From Alkalicoccus halolimnae (GTDB lineage Bacteria > Bacillota > Bacilli > Bacillales > Salisediminibacteriaceae), in contig NZ_CP144914.1 in the NCBI RefSeq assembly GCF_008014775.2, positions 3,630,898 to 3,694,897 on the forward strand: a stretch of 64,000 nucleotides of DNA, read 5' to 3'. Positions 7,659 to 16,466 of the stretch are shown here, one piece after another; position 1 is the first letter of the stretch, and every line of letters starts with the position of its first letter. Under the pieces are notes generated by a model, which saw nothing but the letters and a program-made list of their open reading frames with translations, was not told the origin of the DNA and searched no databases. The translations under genes and the position numbers were made by a program.

Positions 7659-9263
7659 TTATTCTTCTGATTTTTTCTTTTCTTCCGGAAGCGGCGTTTC
7701 TTCCACCGGAGCTTCGCTGGCTGCTGCCGGCTCCGCTTCTTTTTCAACCGGCATCTGACTGATGTTCTCTTTCAGTTTGTTCAGCTTATCACCGGTAAAA
7801 TCCTTCACGAGTCCGGCAATGTCGATGCCGGTTGCTTCTTTAACCGGCTCCTGCATGCCCATCAGGTTGCGGGCGACACTGCTTCCCATCGTGTTCATTC
7901 CTTCTCCTGAACCGCTGTCGATTACTTTGACAGAGTCAATGTTGGAAAGAGGACGGGCAAACTCTGCTGCCACTTTCGGAAGGGCTTCGATAAGCTTCTC
8001 GCGGATAACCGCTTCCCCGTGCTCGGCCATCGCATCTGCCAGCAGACGGCGTGCTTCCGCTTCCGCTTCACCTTTCTCTCTGATAACCTGTGCTTCTGCA
8101 TTACCTTCACGCACTCGAATTTCCGCTGCCGCGTTACCTTTTTCCCTGGTTACTTCGGCATCCGCTTTTCCTTCTTCTACGCGGATCTGAGCCTGGGCCT
8201 GTTTGGCGATTTTATCTGCCTTGGCTTTTGCTTCTGCGGAAATCTCATCCGACTTCGCTCTCGCCTCGGCCTGCTTAGTCGTTTCGTAATAATCGGCGTC
8301 AAGTTTCGTGCGACGTACTTTGTTTTCTTCTTCTTCAAGTTTTACAGAACGCTCGCGTTCCATAAACTGAGTGTTGAGCTCTTCATCTTTCACATTGCGG
8401 TCCAGAACAGCTTTTTCAAGGTCATAAGCCTGCTCGGATTTGGCCCGGGCACGTTCTGTATCTTCTTTAATGGAAGCATCACGGATGTCTTTTTCCTTAC
8501 GCGCTTCCGCCATGGAAATTTCACTTTCGTATTCGCTCTTTTTCGCTTCTTCTTCCGTTTTTGCACGGCTGATACGTGTTTCCCTGCGGCTTTCCGCCTC
8601 CGCGACTTCTGCTTCTTTGCGCACTTTGGCGATCTGCGGACGGCCGAGATTTTCTAAGTAGCCATTCTCTTCATCGGCATCCCGAAGATCGGTAAGAGTA
8701 AGCGCCGTAATATGAAACCCCATCCGGTCCAGCTGGGACTGCGCGACTTCGGTGACCTGGGAAGCAAACCCTTCCCGGTCGGCATTAATTCCCTCTACCG
8801 TCATTTTACTTAAAATTGCCCGGAGGTTACCGTTCAGTACTTCGGAGATTTCCCTTTCAATTTCATCCTGATCTTTTCCGAGGAACTGTTCGGCGTAATT
8901 GGCAATCCCTTTTAAGTGGTCGGCAACCTTTACCATAACGATCGCATCAGCTATGATCGGTACTCCGCCATCCGTATAGACTCTCGGTGTTGTCAGTTTC
9001 TGTTGAAAAGAAGTAAGGTTAACCGGCGTGGACGTCTGGAACCGCTTGAGCAGCACACCGCCGCCGCGTATGATTTTCATGGAACGTCCTTCCTCATCCG
9101 AGAAGATGTTCGTTTCTTTTTCCTCATCCCCGAGATTCGGTCCAGTAATGATTAATGCTTCGTTGGATCTCGCCGTGCGGTAGCGGATTTTCATGTACAG
9201 GAAGTACACGCCGACTGCTACGAGCAGCACAAAAAGGGCTATCCCCCCATAAATAATTGCCAT
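7659..9263 (-). CDS. floT: Flotillin-like membrane scaffold protein FloT
   Basis: 534 aa. An N-terminal membrane segment (about 5-25) is followed by the SPFH/band-7 domain and a long Ala/Glu/Lys/Arg coiled coil (about 215-430) with the EAEA-type repeats of flotillins, then an acidic Pro/Glu-rich tail. FloT proteins organise membrane microdomains that gather signalling and transport proteins. In B. subtilis it is co-transcribed with the NfeD-type protein YuaF; no NfeD gene is adjacent here. Ribosome site AGGCAGG lies upstream. Confidence 0.9.
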   Translation of the reverse strand: MAIIYGGIALFVLLVAVGVYFLYMKIRYRTARSNEALIITGPNLGDEEKETNIFSDEEGRSMKIIRGGGVLLKRFQTSTPVNLTSFQQKLTTPRVYTDGGVPIIADAIVMVKVADHLKGIANYAEQFLGKDQDEIEREISEVLNGNLRAILSKMTVEGINADREGFASQVTEVAQSQLDRMGFHITALTLTDLRDADEENGYLENLGRPQIAKVRKEAEVAEAESRRETRISRAKTEEEAKKSEYESEISMAEARKEKDIRDASIKEDTERARAKSEQAYDLEKAVLDRNVKDEELNTQFMERERSVKLEEEENKVRRTKLDADYYETTKQAEARAKSDEISAEAKAKADKIAKQAQAQIRVEEGKADAEVTREKGNAAAEIRVREGNAEAQVIREKGEAEAEARRLLADAMAEHGEAVIREKLIEALPKVAAEFARPLSNIDSVKVIDSGSGEGMNTMGSSVARNLMGMQEPVKEATGIDIAGLVKDFTGDKLNKLKENISQMPVEKEAEPAAASEAPVEETPLPEEKKKSEE

Positions 9264-9486
9264 TGAAAAAAAACCTGCCTTTCCGTCGTTATGTATTATA
9301 GTCTTGCTCTGTCCGGCTTTTCCATCTTCAGGAAACCCACTGCCGGAACTATACGAGCCTCCTTCATGTACGGGTTACTTCCAGCGGGGTTCCTATTTAA
9401 AAGGAATTCTTTTTATTTTCTCCCTATTTTCATCAAAATTGAAGATAGAAACGTTCCATTTTTCGATTATTCCTGAGCAGGCAGAA

Positions 9487-9527
9487 AAAAGTGGGGACCG
9501 GCACCGTTAATTCCGGTTCGGCCCCCT
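9487..9527 (-). terminator. Terminator of the acetoin-type dehydrogenase operon
   Basis: A GGGGCCG...CCGG / CCGG...CCCC stem with a small bulge, followed on the minus strand by CACTTTTTT. It lies just past the E2 stop codon. Confidence 0.65.
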
Positions 9528-9537
9528 CCTTTCTGTT

Positions 9538-10641
9538 TTAACGTTCCCTTTCTGTTAAGAATGACTGCGGATGTTCGAGTATGTCAATCAGCTCGTCAAG
9601 AAATGCGGCGGCAGGAGATCCGTCCACGGCCCGGTGATCGACGGTCAGACTGAGCGGAAGACGGAAGCGCTCTACCGGCTTCTCTTTATCCATAATTACC
9701 CAAGGCTCTATTTTTCCTATTCCGAGTATCGACGTTTCCGGAGGATTGATTATAGGTGTGAAAAACTGCACCCGATGAGCTCCGAGACTCGTAATAGTAA
9801 ATGTACTGCCTGCTGACTCTTTTTCGGAAAGTCCGCTTTTTCTTGCTTTTTCGGCAAGTTCCCTCAATCGTTCGTGCAGCTCTTTCGGCGAACGTCCGGA
9901 CGCCTCTGGAATCACTCCTGTATGCAGCCCTGTTTCAGTTTCGATCGCAAAACCGAGATGAATGCCCTGTTTAATAATTATTTTTTCGTTTTCAACCCGG
10001 GCACGGAGCAGCGGATGGTTCGGCAGTACCCTTGTGCAGGCTGCTGCAATAAGCGCCGTCCATCCCGGGTTTCCTTCGATTCCGCTCTTCCGGGTTTTAA
10101 GTTCGGTTACGTCAGCCCAGGCTGTGATCGTAAACTGGGCACTTCCCCGCAGACTCTCCACCAGCCTTTGCGCTATAACGCCGCGCGTCCCGGTAAGCGG
10201 TATCTTTTCTTCCTTTAAAGTGCGGATATCTTCCTCGGTAATGCGTCCGCCTCGGCCGGTACCCTTGACCGATGCGAGCGTCACACCGAGTTCTTTTGCA
10301 AGACGCTTCAGCCGCGGCGTAACAGGAGGCGTTTCCCCCTCTTCCGGCATTCTTTGCTTCACCGGTTCCACATTCTCCGGCTTCGCTTCCTGTGCGGAGG
10401 CCGTGCCGTCTGGATCGATCACAGCAAGGACGTCTCCGACTTTAGCGGACTCTCCCCGTTTCACAGCAATTTCCCGGATCACGCCATCCGCTTCCGCTTC
10501 GATTTCCGCGGTCGCTTTTTCTGTCTGCACCTCTGCGAGCGGATCTCCTTTCTGAACCTTATCTCCTTCTGATACGAACCAGAGGACGACGAGGCTTTCT
10601 TCGATTCCCTCTTTTAATTCCGGTAAGGTCACGTTGATCAT
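9538..10641 (-). CDS. acoC: Dihydrolipoamide acyltransferase (E2) of a 2-oxoacid/acetoin dehydrogenase
   Basis: 367 aa. One lipoyl domain with the modified Lys42 in QTEKATAEIEA, an E3-binding domain (about 107-145, TPRLKRLAKELG and GRGGRITEEDI), then the catalytic CAT domain ending with DHRAVDG, whose His (about 336) is the catalytic base. It passes the acyl group from E1 to CoA. Last gene of a three-gene operon with E1 alpha and beta. There is no E3 (dihydrolipoamide dehydrogenase) gene in the operon, so a shared E3 must come from elsewhere. Confidence 0.85.
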   Translation of the reverse strand: MINVTLPELKEGIEESLVVLWFVSEGDKVQKGDPLAEVQTEKATAEIEAEADGVIREIAVKRGESAKVGDVLAVIDPDGTASAQEAKPENVEPVKQRMPEEGETPPVTPRLKRLAKELGVTLASVKGTGRGGRITEEDIRTLKEEKIPLTGTRGVIAQRLVESLRGSAQFTITAWADVTELKTRKSGIEGNPGWTALIAAACTRVLPNHPLLRARVENEKIIIKQGIHLGFAIETETGLHTGVIPEASGRSPKELHERLRELAEKARKSGLSEKESAGSTFTITSLGAHRVQFFTPIINPPETSILGIGKIEPWVIMDKEKPVERFRLPLSLTVDHRAVDGSPAAAFLDELIDILEHPQSFLTERER

Positions 10642-10662
10642 GCGGGCCCCCCTGTCCTGTTT

Positions 10663-11685
10663 TTAATTTTCATCCAGCAGCTTTTTAACTTCCTCATAAA
10701 TCTGTTCTGCCCCCGGAATGACAAAATCCTCCAGCGGCGAACTGTACGGAATCGGCACGTCCGGCAAAGCTAGACGGCGGACAGGAGCTTCCAGGTCATA
10801 GAGCGCTTCTTCCGCAGCAATAGCGGCAATTTCCGCTGTCATCCCGTAGGAAAGATAGTCTTCGTCTACGACGAGCAGCCGGTGCGTTTTTTTCAGGGAA
10901 GCGAGAATCGTTTTTTTATCAATCGGTGCCAGGGAGCGGAGATCAATTACTTCCGCTTCTATGCCTTCTTCGGCGAGTTTCTCTGCGGCTTTGACGGCGT
11001 AGTGGGTCATCATCTGGATACCGACAATCGTAACGTCCTTACCTTCCCGGACGACTTTCGCTTCATTCAGCGGGACGGTATATGCTTCCTCCGGCACGCT
11101 GCCGACCGATTCGTCAAGCTGGTCCATCCAGCCGAGGCCCTGCAGCGATTTATGGAACATAAATACGACCGGATTATCATCGCGTATCGCTGACGTCATC
11201 ATCCCTTTTAAATCATATGGAGTGGAAGGCGCAACAACCTTCATCCCCGGCATGTGGGCAAACGTGGCATAAAGGGTCTGCGAATGCTGCGCGGCATCGT
11301 TATATCCGCCTCCGACAGCCGTCATCAGCACCATCGGCAGCCGGACATTTCCACCAGACATATAGGGAATCTTCGCCATATGATTATAGATCTGATCCAT
11401 ACAGACACCAAAGAAATCAACGAACATTAATTCCGCAATAGGACGCATTCCTTCGGCGGCAGCTCCAATCGCAGCACCGATGAATGCCGTTTCTGAAATG
11501 GGCGTATCCAGTACCCGATCCGGGCCGTACGTCTCCATTAACCCCTGCGTGGAGCCGAAAATGCCTCCATATACTCCGATATCTTCCCCGAGAACAAAGA
11601 CGTTCGGATCCCGCTTCATTTCCTGGGAAATAGCTTCTGCCATTGCCTTATTTCCGGAAAGCATGCGTTTTTTAGCTGTTTCCAT
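10663..11685 (-). CDS. acoB: 2-oxoacid/acetoin dehydrogenase E1 beta subunit
   Basis: 340 aa from ATG 11685; a GTG at 11691 in the same frame overlaps the upstream stop (GTGA). I prefer the ATG because GAGGTGGAG lies seven or so bases before it. LGEDIGVYGGIFGST and ISETAFIGAAIGAA are the conserved E1 beta stretches, and the C-terminal transketolase domain begins near ALPDVPIP. It pairs with E1 alpha to form the ThDP-dependent decarboxylase. The AcoB-like GIFGSTQGL segment favours acetoin over branched-chain substrates, but substrate is inferred. Confidence 0.87.
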   Translation of the reverse strand: METAKKRMLSGNKAMAEAISQEMKRDPNVFVLGEDIGVYGGIFGSTQGLMETYGPDRVLDTPISETAFIGAAIGAAAEGMRPIAELMFVDFFGVCMDQIYNHMAKIPYMSGGNVRLPMVLMTAVGGGYNDAAQHSQTLYATFAHMPGMKVVAPSTPYDLKGMMTSAIRDDNPVVFMFHKSLQGLGWMDQLDESVGSVPEEAYTVPLNEAKVVREGKDVTIVGIQMMTHYAVKAAEKLAEEGIEAEVIDLRSLAPIDKKTILASLKKTHRLLVVDEDYLSYGMTAEIAAIAAEEALYDLEAPVRRLALPDVPIPYSSPLEDFVIPGAEQIYEEVKKLLDEN

Positions 11686-11687
11686 CT

Positions 11688-12719
11688 TCACTCCACCTCT
11701 TTCGTCATTTCAGATGTAAACACATCCTGAAGCGCGGCTTCGGGTTTCGGAAAGTCGCTGTCGCGTGCGAACTGATAGGCTTCATCAACGGCTTTTTTCG
11801 CCAGCTGTTCCATTTCTTCCAGTTCCGTATCCGCTATCCCATCAGCCTGAAGCTGTTTTTTCAGTTTCAAAATCGGATCCTGTTTACGGAGTCCGGGAAC
11901 TTCTTCTTTATCCCGGTAAAGCTCCGGATCACCCTGGAAGTGCCCTAAATAGCGGTGAGTTTCAATTTCAATGATCGTCGGCCCCTGACCGTCACGGGCT
12001 CTGGAAACAGCTTCTTCAGATGCTTTATACATGGCGATCGGATCGTTGTCCTTCACATAGGCACCTGCAATCCCATAGGCGCCTGCCCGCATATCGTTTG
12101 AAGCAACGGACGTCGAGGAAGTTTTCGGCACTGAAATTCCGTAGGCGTTATCTTCCACAACTACAATAAGCGGAAGGTTCCAGAGCGCAGCCAGGTTCAG
12201 GGATTCATGGAAGGCACCTGCGTTTGCCGCTCCTTCACCGATAAATGAAACCGCTATCCAGTCCGTTCCTTTCATCTTGGCCGCCATTGCTGCTCCAACG
12301 GCATGTGGAAGACCAGCCGCTACAATCCCTCCACAGGAAAACTTCACCGCAGGATCAAACAAATGCATGTGTCCTCCCTTACCTTTACCGAGTCCCGTTT
12401 CCCTGCCGAAAATCTCCGCTGTCATCCGCTTTAAATCCACCCCTTTGGCGATGGCATGATGATGCGGCCGGTGCGGTGCCGTCACCGTATCGTCCTTTGT
12501 AAGGTGGGCACAGATACCGACCGCGGCGGGTTCCTGTCCGGCAGCTAAATGCATCTCCCCGGGAACCGTCCCCGCTCCGATGTTAAATACCGGTGCTTTT
12601 CCTTCCGAATACACTTCCACCATCTGATCCTCGTAGTAGCGGATCTTTACCATTTCTTCGTACATCCACTTCATCTTCTCCACCGGAACAGCCGCCTGTT
12701 TTCCTTCCGAAATCGACAC
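11688..12719 (-). CDS. acoA: 2-oxoacid/acetoin dehydrogenase E1 alpha subunit
   Basis: 343 aa. The ThDP/Mg site is visible as GEGAANAGAFHE followed by NAYGIS, and HRYLGHFQGDPELYR near 255 is typical of acetoin dehydrogenase alpha chains. GTG start at 12719 with GGAGGG seven bases upstream. It is the first gene of acoA-acoB-acoC; the E1 genes overlap or nearly touch. A cre site and sigma-A promoter stand upstream, so carbon catabolite repression is expected. B. subtilis instead uses sigma-L with AcoR; neither a -24/-12 element nor acoR is seen here. Confidence 0.87.
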   Translation of the reverse strand: MSISEGKQAAVPVEKMKWMYEEMVKIRYYEDQMVEVYSEGKAPVFNIGAGTVPGEMHLAAGQEPAAVGICAHLTKDDTVTAPHRPHHHAIAKGVDLKRMTAEIFGRETGLGKGKGGHMHLFDPAVKFSCGGIVAAGLPHAVGAAMAAKMKGTDWIAVSFIGEGAANAGAFHESLNLAALWNLPLIVVVEDNAYGISVPKTSSTSVASNDMRAGAYGIAGAYVKDNDPIAMYKASEEAVSRARDGQGPTIIEIETHRYLGHFQGDPELYRDKEEVPGLRKQDPILKLKKQLQADGIADTELEEMEQLAKKAVDEAYQFARDSDFPKPEAALQDVFTSEMTKEVE

Positions 12720-12742
12720 GGTAAATCCCTCCAGTCCATTTT

Positions 12743-12756
12743 AGTAAGCGCTTACA
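12743..12756. promoter_or_regulatory. cre site (CcpA operator) before the aco operon
   Basis: AGTAAGCGCTTACA matches the cre consensus TGWAANCGNTNWCA at 13 of 14 positions in either direction. It lies between the promoter and the GTG start, where CcpA binding would block transcription. A second dyad, CAGGAGCTCCTG (12767-12778), stands beside it. Confidence 0.75.
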
Positions 12757-12798
12757 AAATGAATGACAGGAGCTCCTGACAGATTTGCTACACTTTTT

Positions 12799-12838
12799 AT
12801 ATTACGCCTGATTTCAATTAATTGTCAATATACTGAAA
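12799..12838 (-). promoter_or_regulatory. Sigma-A promoter of the aco operon
   Basis: Minus strand TTGACA (12833-12838), then 28 bases to TAATAT (12799-12804). An 18-base -35/-10 spacing is not met by this pair as measured on coordinates, so TTGACA may pair with a nearer -10 inside 12805-12820. The TTGACA box itself is perfect. The promoter assignment is therefore provisional. Confidence 0.4.
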
Positions 12839-12942
12839 CTTTTTTGTTGTTCATACCATTTAACAAGCTGATTTTTAGAAAAAAGTACAGATAGAATGAA
12901 CTTCATAATAGAAATTAGTCCTGTAAAAACTGGATAAGACAA

Positions 12943-13085
12943 ATAATCTCCGCTAAAGACGGACGCTTTCCCGAGGGCTTGTCTTCAGCTAAATTTTGCG
13001 AAGAAAAAACCTTCGCAAAATTGGATCTTCAGACGGCGCTTAATCCTCCGGGAGTCGCCGTCTTCTACTGCGGTCATTTTTAAAT
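12943..13085 (+). repeat. Dispersed intergenic repeat, family 2
   Basis: Contains GACGGACGCTTTCCCGAGGG, CTTGTCTTCAGCTAA, a local GCGAAG/CTTCGC hairpin, TCTTCAGACGGCGCTTAATC and GGGAGTCGCCGTCTTCTACTG. The outer segments are partly complementary. The same block order is at 19.6 kb and inverted at 56.2 kb. The surrounding gap 12857-13500 holds no gene. Confidence 0.7.
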
Positions 13086-13267
13086 ACGAACTTTATAGTA
13101 TAATTTGTTATCTATATTTCGTGTATTTCCTGAAAAAAACACGTATATAATCAATTCAATATAGTTCGTGAAAAAAGAATGATGATTGAAACAGCAGGAG
13201 GCTCTGCCCCAGCGCAAGTTTTCCTAAATGGCAGATCCGTCAGAAAGACAGATCTTATTTTCTTTGG

Positions 13268-13380
13268 CTCCCTTGAAAATAAAGTTGATAAGCGATGAAC
13301 TGGCGCTTTCGTTTCTATGGGGACGCTTTCCGGGCGGGCCGGTCTCAGCTGATCCCGTCCTCCCTGCGGTCGTAAGGAAA
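13268..13380 (+). repeat. Dispersed intergenic repeat, family 1
   Basis: CCTTGAAAATAAAGTTGATA, GCGCTTTCGTTTCTATGGGG, ACGCTTTCCGGGCGGGCCGG and CTCAGCTGATCCCGTCCTCC appear in family 1 order. It lies 180 bases after a family 2 copy, in the same gap. Confidence 0.7.
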
Positions 13381-13495
13381 AGAGAAATCGACTGTTTTTA
13401 CAGAAGAACCAAACCCGTTCTGAGAGGGAAATTCACCTGCTCCCTGGACTTTATTCTTATGGTTATCCTCCTCTTTATGAATACCGTCACGACAT

Positions 13496-13530
13496 GAAAA
13501 AGAGGCATCGTCCGCAGACGATGCCTCTTT
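13496..13530 (-). terminator. Terminator of mqo
   Basis: AAAGAGGCATCGTC and GACGATGCCTCTTT form a 14-bp perfect stem with a CGCA loop; TTTCATG follows on the minus strand. It is nine bases past the stop. Confidence 0.9.
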
Positions 13531-13539
13531 AAATCAGGA

Positions 13540-15045
13540 TTATGCCTGATGGGCCTGATATTTCTTTTCGAGACCGAGTGCCCTGCCGGTGGACGCTTCG
13601 ATGTCATGGAGCAGATCCGGATTGTCGGCAAGGGACAGACCGTAGGAAGGAACCATTTCTTTAATTTTCGGCTCCCACTCTTTTACCTGCTCCGGGAAGC
13701 AGCGGTTGAGAATATCGAGCATGACGTGGACAGCGGTGGAAGCGCCCGGGGAAGCTCCAAGCAGCGCCGCAATCGAGCCGTCTTCCGCATTTACTACCTC
13801 TGTTCCGAACTGAAGGGTCCCTTTGCCGCCTTCTTCCGTATCTTTAATCACCTGCACGCGCTGACCGGAGACGACAAGCTCCCAATCCTCACTTTTCGCA
13901 TTCGGAACAAATTCCCGTAACGCATCCATACGCTTTTCTTTGGAAAGAAGCACCTGGCCGATAAGGTATTTTGTAAGCGCCATTTCCTTGGCACCTGCAG
14001 CGAGCATCGTCATAACGTTATTTGGCTTCACGGACGTTATCAGATCCATCATAGAACCCGTTTTTAAAAATTTAGGAGAAAACCCGGCGAATGGGCCGAA
14101 CAGCAGCGACCGTTCGTTATCAATATACCTTGTATCGAGATGCGGCACCGACATCGGCGGTGCGCCCACCGGTGCTTTACCGTAGACTTTCGCATCATGC
14201 TGCTGGATAACATCCGGATTTCTGCAAACCATAAACTGGCCGCTTACCGGGAATCCGCCAATCCCCTTCCCTTCAGGAATACCGGATTTCTGCAGTAAAT
14301 GCAGACTTTTTCCTCCGCCGCCGATAAAGACGAAGTCGGCTTTATGATTTTCTGTTTCTCCACTCTCGTCGTTTTTCACTTTCACTTCCCACGAACCGCT
14401 TTCTTTACGATTCAGATCCTCCACGCTGTGCCTGTATTTCACATTAACATTTTTGTTCTTTAAATAATCAAACAGCTTGTGCGTTAAAGAACCGAAGTTA
14501 ACATCCGTGCCGGCATCGATTTTTGTGCAGGCAATCGGCTCATCGGACGTACGCTCCTCCATCATGAGCGGAATCCACTTTCTGATCGTGGCAGGATCAT
14601 CCGAATATTCAATCGCCTGAAAAAGAGGATTTGCAGCCATCGCTTCGTATCGGTTCTTCAAAAACGTAACGTTGTCTGCCCCATGAACAAAGCTGATGTG
14701 CGGCAGCGGCATAATAAAGTCCTGAGGACGGCTGATCCGCTGGTGGTTCACGAGGTAGGACCAGAACTGCTTCGACACGTGAAACTGTTCATTAATTTTT
14801 TCCGCTTTACTGATATCTATCGACCCATCCGGTTTTTCATTCGTATAATTCAGCTCGCACAGAGCGGCGTGCCCTGTTCCTGCATTGTTCCATACGTTGG
14901 AACTTTCTTCTCCTTCTTCTGCAAGCTTTTCAAACACGGTAATGTTCCAGTCCGGTGCTAATTCTTTCAGTATGGATCCGAGAGTCGCACTCATAACTCC
15001 CGCACCAATTAAAATAACATCTTTTTTCATTTCTCCGTTGCTCAT
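13540..15045 (-). CDS. mqo: Malate:quinone oxidoreductase
   Basis: 501 aa, the usual Mqo length. The N-terminal FAD loop is [34 protein letters not shown] and the C-terminal [17 protein letters not shown] are diagnostic Mqo segments. It is a peripheral membrane flavoenzyme oxidising malate to oxaloacetate and reducing menaquinone. The frame is open to 15132, but ATG 15045 (MSNGEMKKD) has AAGGATGG at the right distance and gives the normal N-terminus. Monocistronic. Confidence 0.93.
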   Translation of the reverse strand: MSNGEMKKDVILIGAGVMSATLGSILKELAPDWNITVFEKLAEEGEESSNVWNNAGTGHAALCELNYTNEKPDGSIDISKAEKINEQFHVSKQFWSYLVNHQRISRPQDFIMPLPHISFVHGADNVTFLKNRYEAMAANPLFQAIEYSDDPATIRKWIPLMMEERTSDEPIACTKIDAGTDVNFGSLTHKLFDYLKNKNVNVKYRHSVEDLNRKESGSWEVKVKNDESGETENHKADFVFIGGGGKSLHLLQKSGIPEGKGIGGFPVSGQFMVCRNPDVIQQHDAKVYGKAPVGAPPMSVPHLDTRYIDNERSLLFGPFAGFSPKFLKTGSMMDLITSVKPNNVMTMLAAGAKEMALTKYLIGQVLLSKEKRMDALREFVPNAKSEDWELVVSGQRVQVIKDTEEGGKGTLQFGTEVVNAEDGSIAALLGASPGASTAVHVMLDILNRCFPEQVKEWEPKIKEMVPSYGLSLADNPDLLHDIEASTGRALGLEKKYQAHQA

Positions 15046-15446
15046 TATGACCATCCTTATCCGCTCAAATTTGCAGAAAAGAAGCAGACGCGGTGAGGGA
15101 GCATACATCTCTTTTCTGCCTTTGCTGTACATATATAAAAGCTCTTTACTTATTCCATATGAAAACCTTTTCTACTACTTAATAAGTATAGACTATTTAC
15201 AGCTGGCAAAAAAGGGGAACGTCCGGCAAAAAAGTTAGGAAAACGAATAAAATGATCCCGGTCCAAAATTCAGCTTAGCAGGTCCGGGACCAGAGCCTTT
15301 ATGGAAAACTCTATCCTTTTTAAGAGGCTTAGGCCGGAAGCGTCTTCTCCCCAACAAATTTCCTTTTTTTCTACCTGTATTAAATTGCTAAAAGTGTTAA
15401 GATTGTAAGGAGGTAGTTGAAATAAACCTATAAAGGAGTGGATAAC
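15046..15446. other. Intergenic region between divergent mqo and fba
   Basis: AT-rich. Contains a stem TCCCGG...CCGGGA around 15254-15287 without a T run, and two ribosome-site-like purine tracts before fba (AAGGAGGTAG at about 15408 and AAAGGAG at 15432). No promoter could be assigned with confidence for either gene, and no small gene was recognised. Confidence 0.4.
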
Positions 15447-16337
15447 ATGAACAAAAAGCACTTGGACATTGTTAAAAACAGAGATGGATTTATTGCAGCA
15501 CTCGACCAAAGCGGAGGAAGCACTCCGAAAGCGCTCGCAGCATACGGTGTTACAGAGGATGACTATTCCGGCGAAAAAGAAATGTTCGATAAGGTTCATC
15601 AAATGAGAACGAGAATTATTACGTCTCCTGCATTCAACTCTGAGCAGATTATCGGTGCCATTCTTTTCGAACAGACGATGGACCGTGAAATTGAAGGCAA
15701 ATATACCGGCGACTATCTTGCCGATAAAGGGATTGCGCCATTTTTGAAAGTTGATAAAGGCCTTGCTGACAAGGAAAACGGTGTACAGCTGATGAAGCCG
15801 AATCCTGAGCTGGATGATACGCTGCGCCGGGCCAATGAGCGACACATTTTCGGTACTAAAATGCGTTCTGTCATCCACGAACCGAATAAGGAAGGCATTA
15901 AAGCTGTTGTTGAGCAGCAGTTCGACGTAGCGAAGCAGATTCTTGCTGCCGACCTTATGCCGATTATCGAACCGGAAGTGGATATTCACAGTGCAGATAA
16001 AGAAAAATCCGAAGAGATTTTAAAGCAGGAAATTCTCAACCAGCTGAACAACCTTTCCGATGACCAGGAGGTCATGCTGAAGCTGAGTATCCCTACGAAT
16101 GCCAACCATTATAAAGAATTGATCGACCATCCAAAAGTTGTCCGCGTTGTTGCTCTATCCGGAGGATATCCTCTGCACGAAGCAAACGAAAAATTACAGC
16201 AGAACACTGGACTTACGGCAAGCTTCTCCCGTGCTCTCGTCGGCGACTTGAACGTGAAACAGTCCGATGAAGAATTCAACAAGAAATTGCAGGAAGCCGT
16301 AGACATGATTTATGATGCCTCGGTTAATAAGAAGTAA
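15447..16337 (+). CDS. fba: Class I fructose-bisphosphate aldolase
   Basis: 296 aa, the same length as the Staphylococcus-type class I enzyme. [13 protein letters not shown] near the N-terminus and [10 protein letters not shown], which puts the Schiff-base Lys at 212, identify it. It cleaves fructose 1,6-bisphosphate to DHAP and glyceraldehyde 3-phosphate without a metal. ATG 15447 is used: AAAGGAG ends eight bases before, while the in-frame GTG at 15438 overlaps that site. Bacillus species usually rely on a class II FbaA, so this may be a second aldolase. Confidence 0.93.
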   Translation: MNKKHLDIVKNRDGFIAALDQSGGSTPKALAAYGVTEDDYSGEKEMFDKVHQMRTRIITSPAFNSEQIIGAILFEQTMDREIEGKYTGDYLADKGIAPFLKVDKGLADKENGVQLMKPNPELDDTLRRANERHIFGTKMRSVIHEPNKEGIKAVVEQQFDVAKQILAADLMPIIEPEVDIHSADKEKSEEILKQEILNQLNNLSDDQEVMLKLSIPTNANHYKELIDHPKVVRVVALSGGYPLHEANEKLQQNTGLTASFSRALVGDLNVKQSDEEFNKKLQEAVDMIYDASVNKK

Positions 16338-16347
16338 GTATACATGT

Positions 16348-16396
16348 AAAAAGCGTCTGTTCCTGCTGTATCCCAGCAGAAGCAGACGCTTTTTTT
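16348..16396. terminator. Terminator after fba
   Basis: AAAAGCGTCTG and CAGACGCTTTT form the outer stem, with CTGCTG/CAGCAG inside. TTTTTTT follows on the plus strand and an A run precedes it, so it may also serve the convergent helicase gene. Confidence 0.88.
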
Positions 16397-16466
16397 GTGC
16401 GGGTTCCATGCCGTTATTCTGGAAAAACCCGCTTTCATGCTGAAGGCGGAAAACTGCTGCTCCTTT

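Noticed and set aside
14765..14785. parS-like CACGTGAAAC in mqo
   Set aside because: Only the right half fits the parS consensus; the left half has four mismatches.
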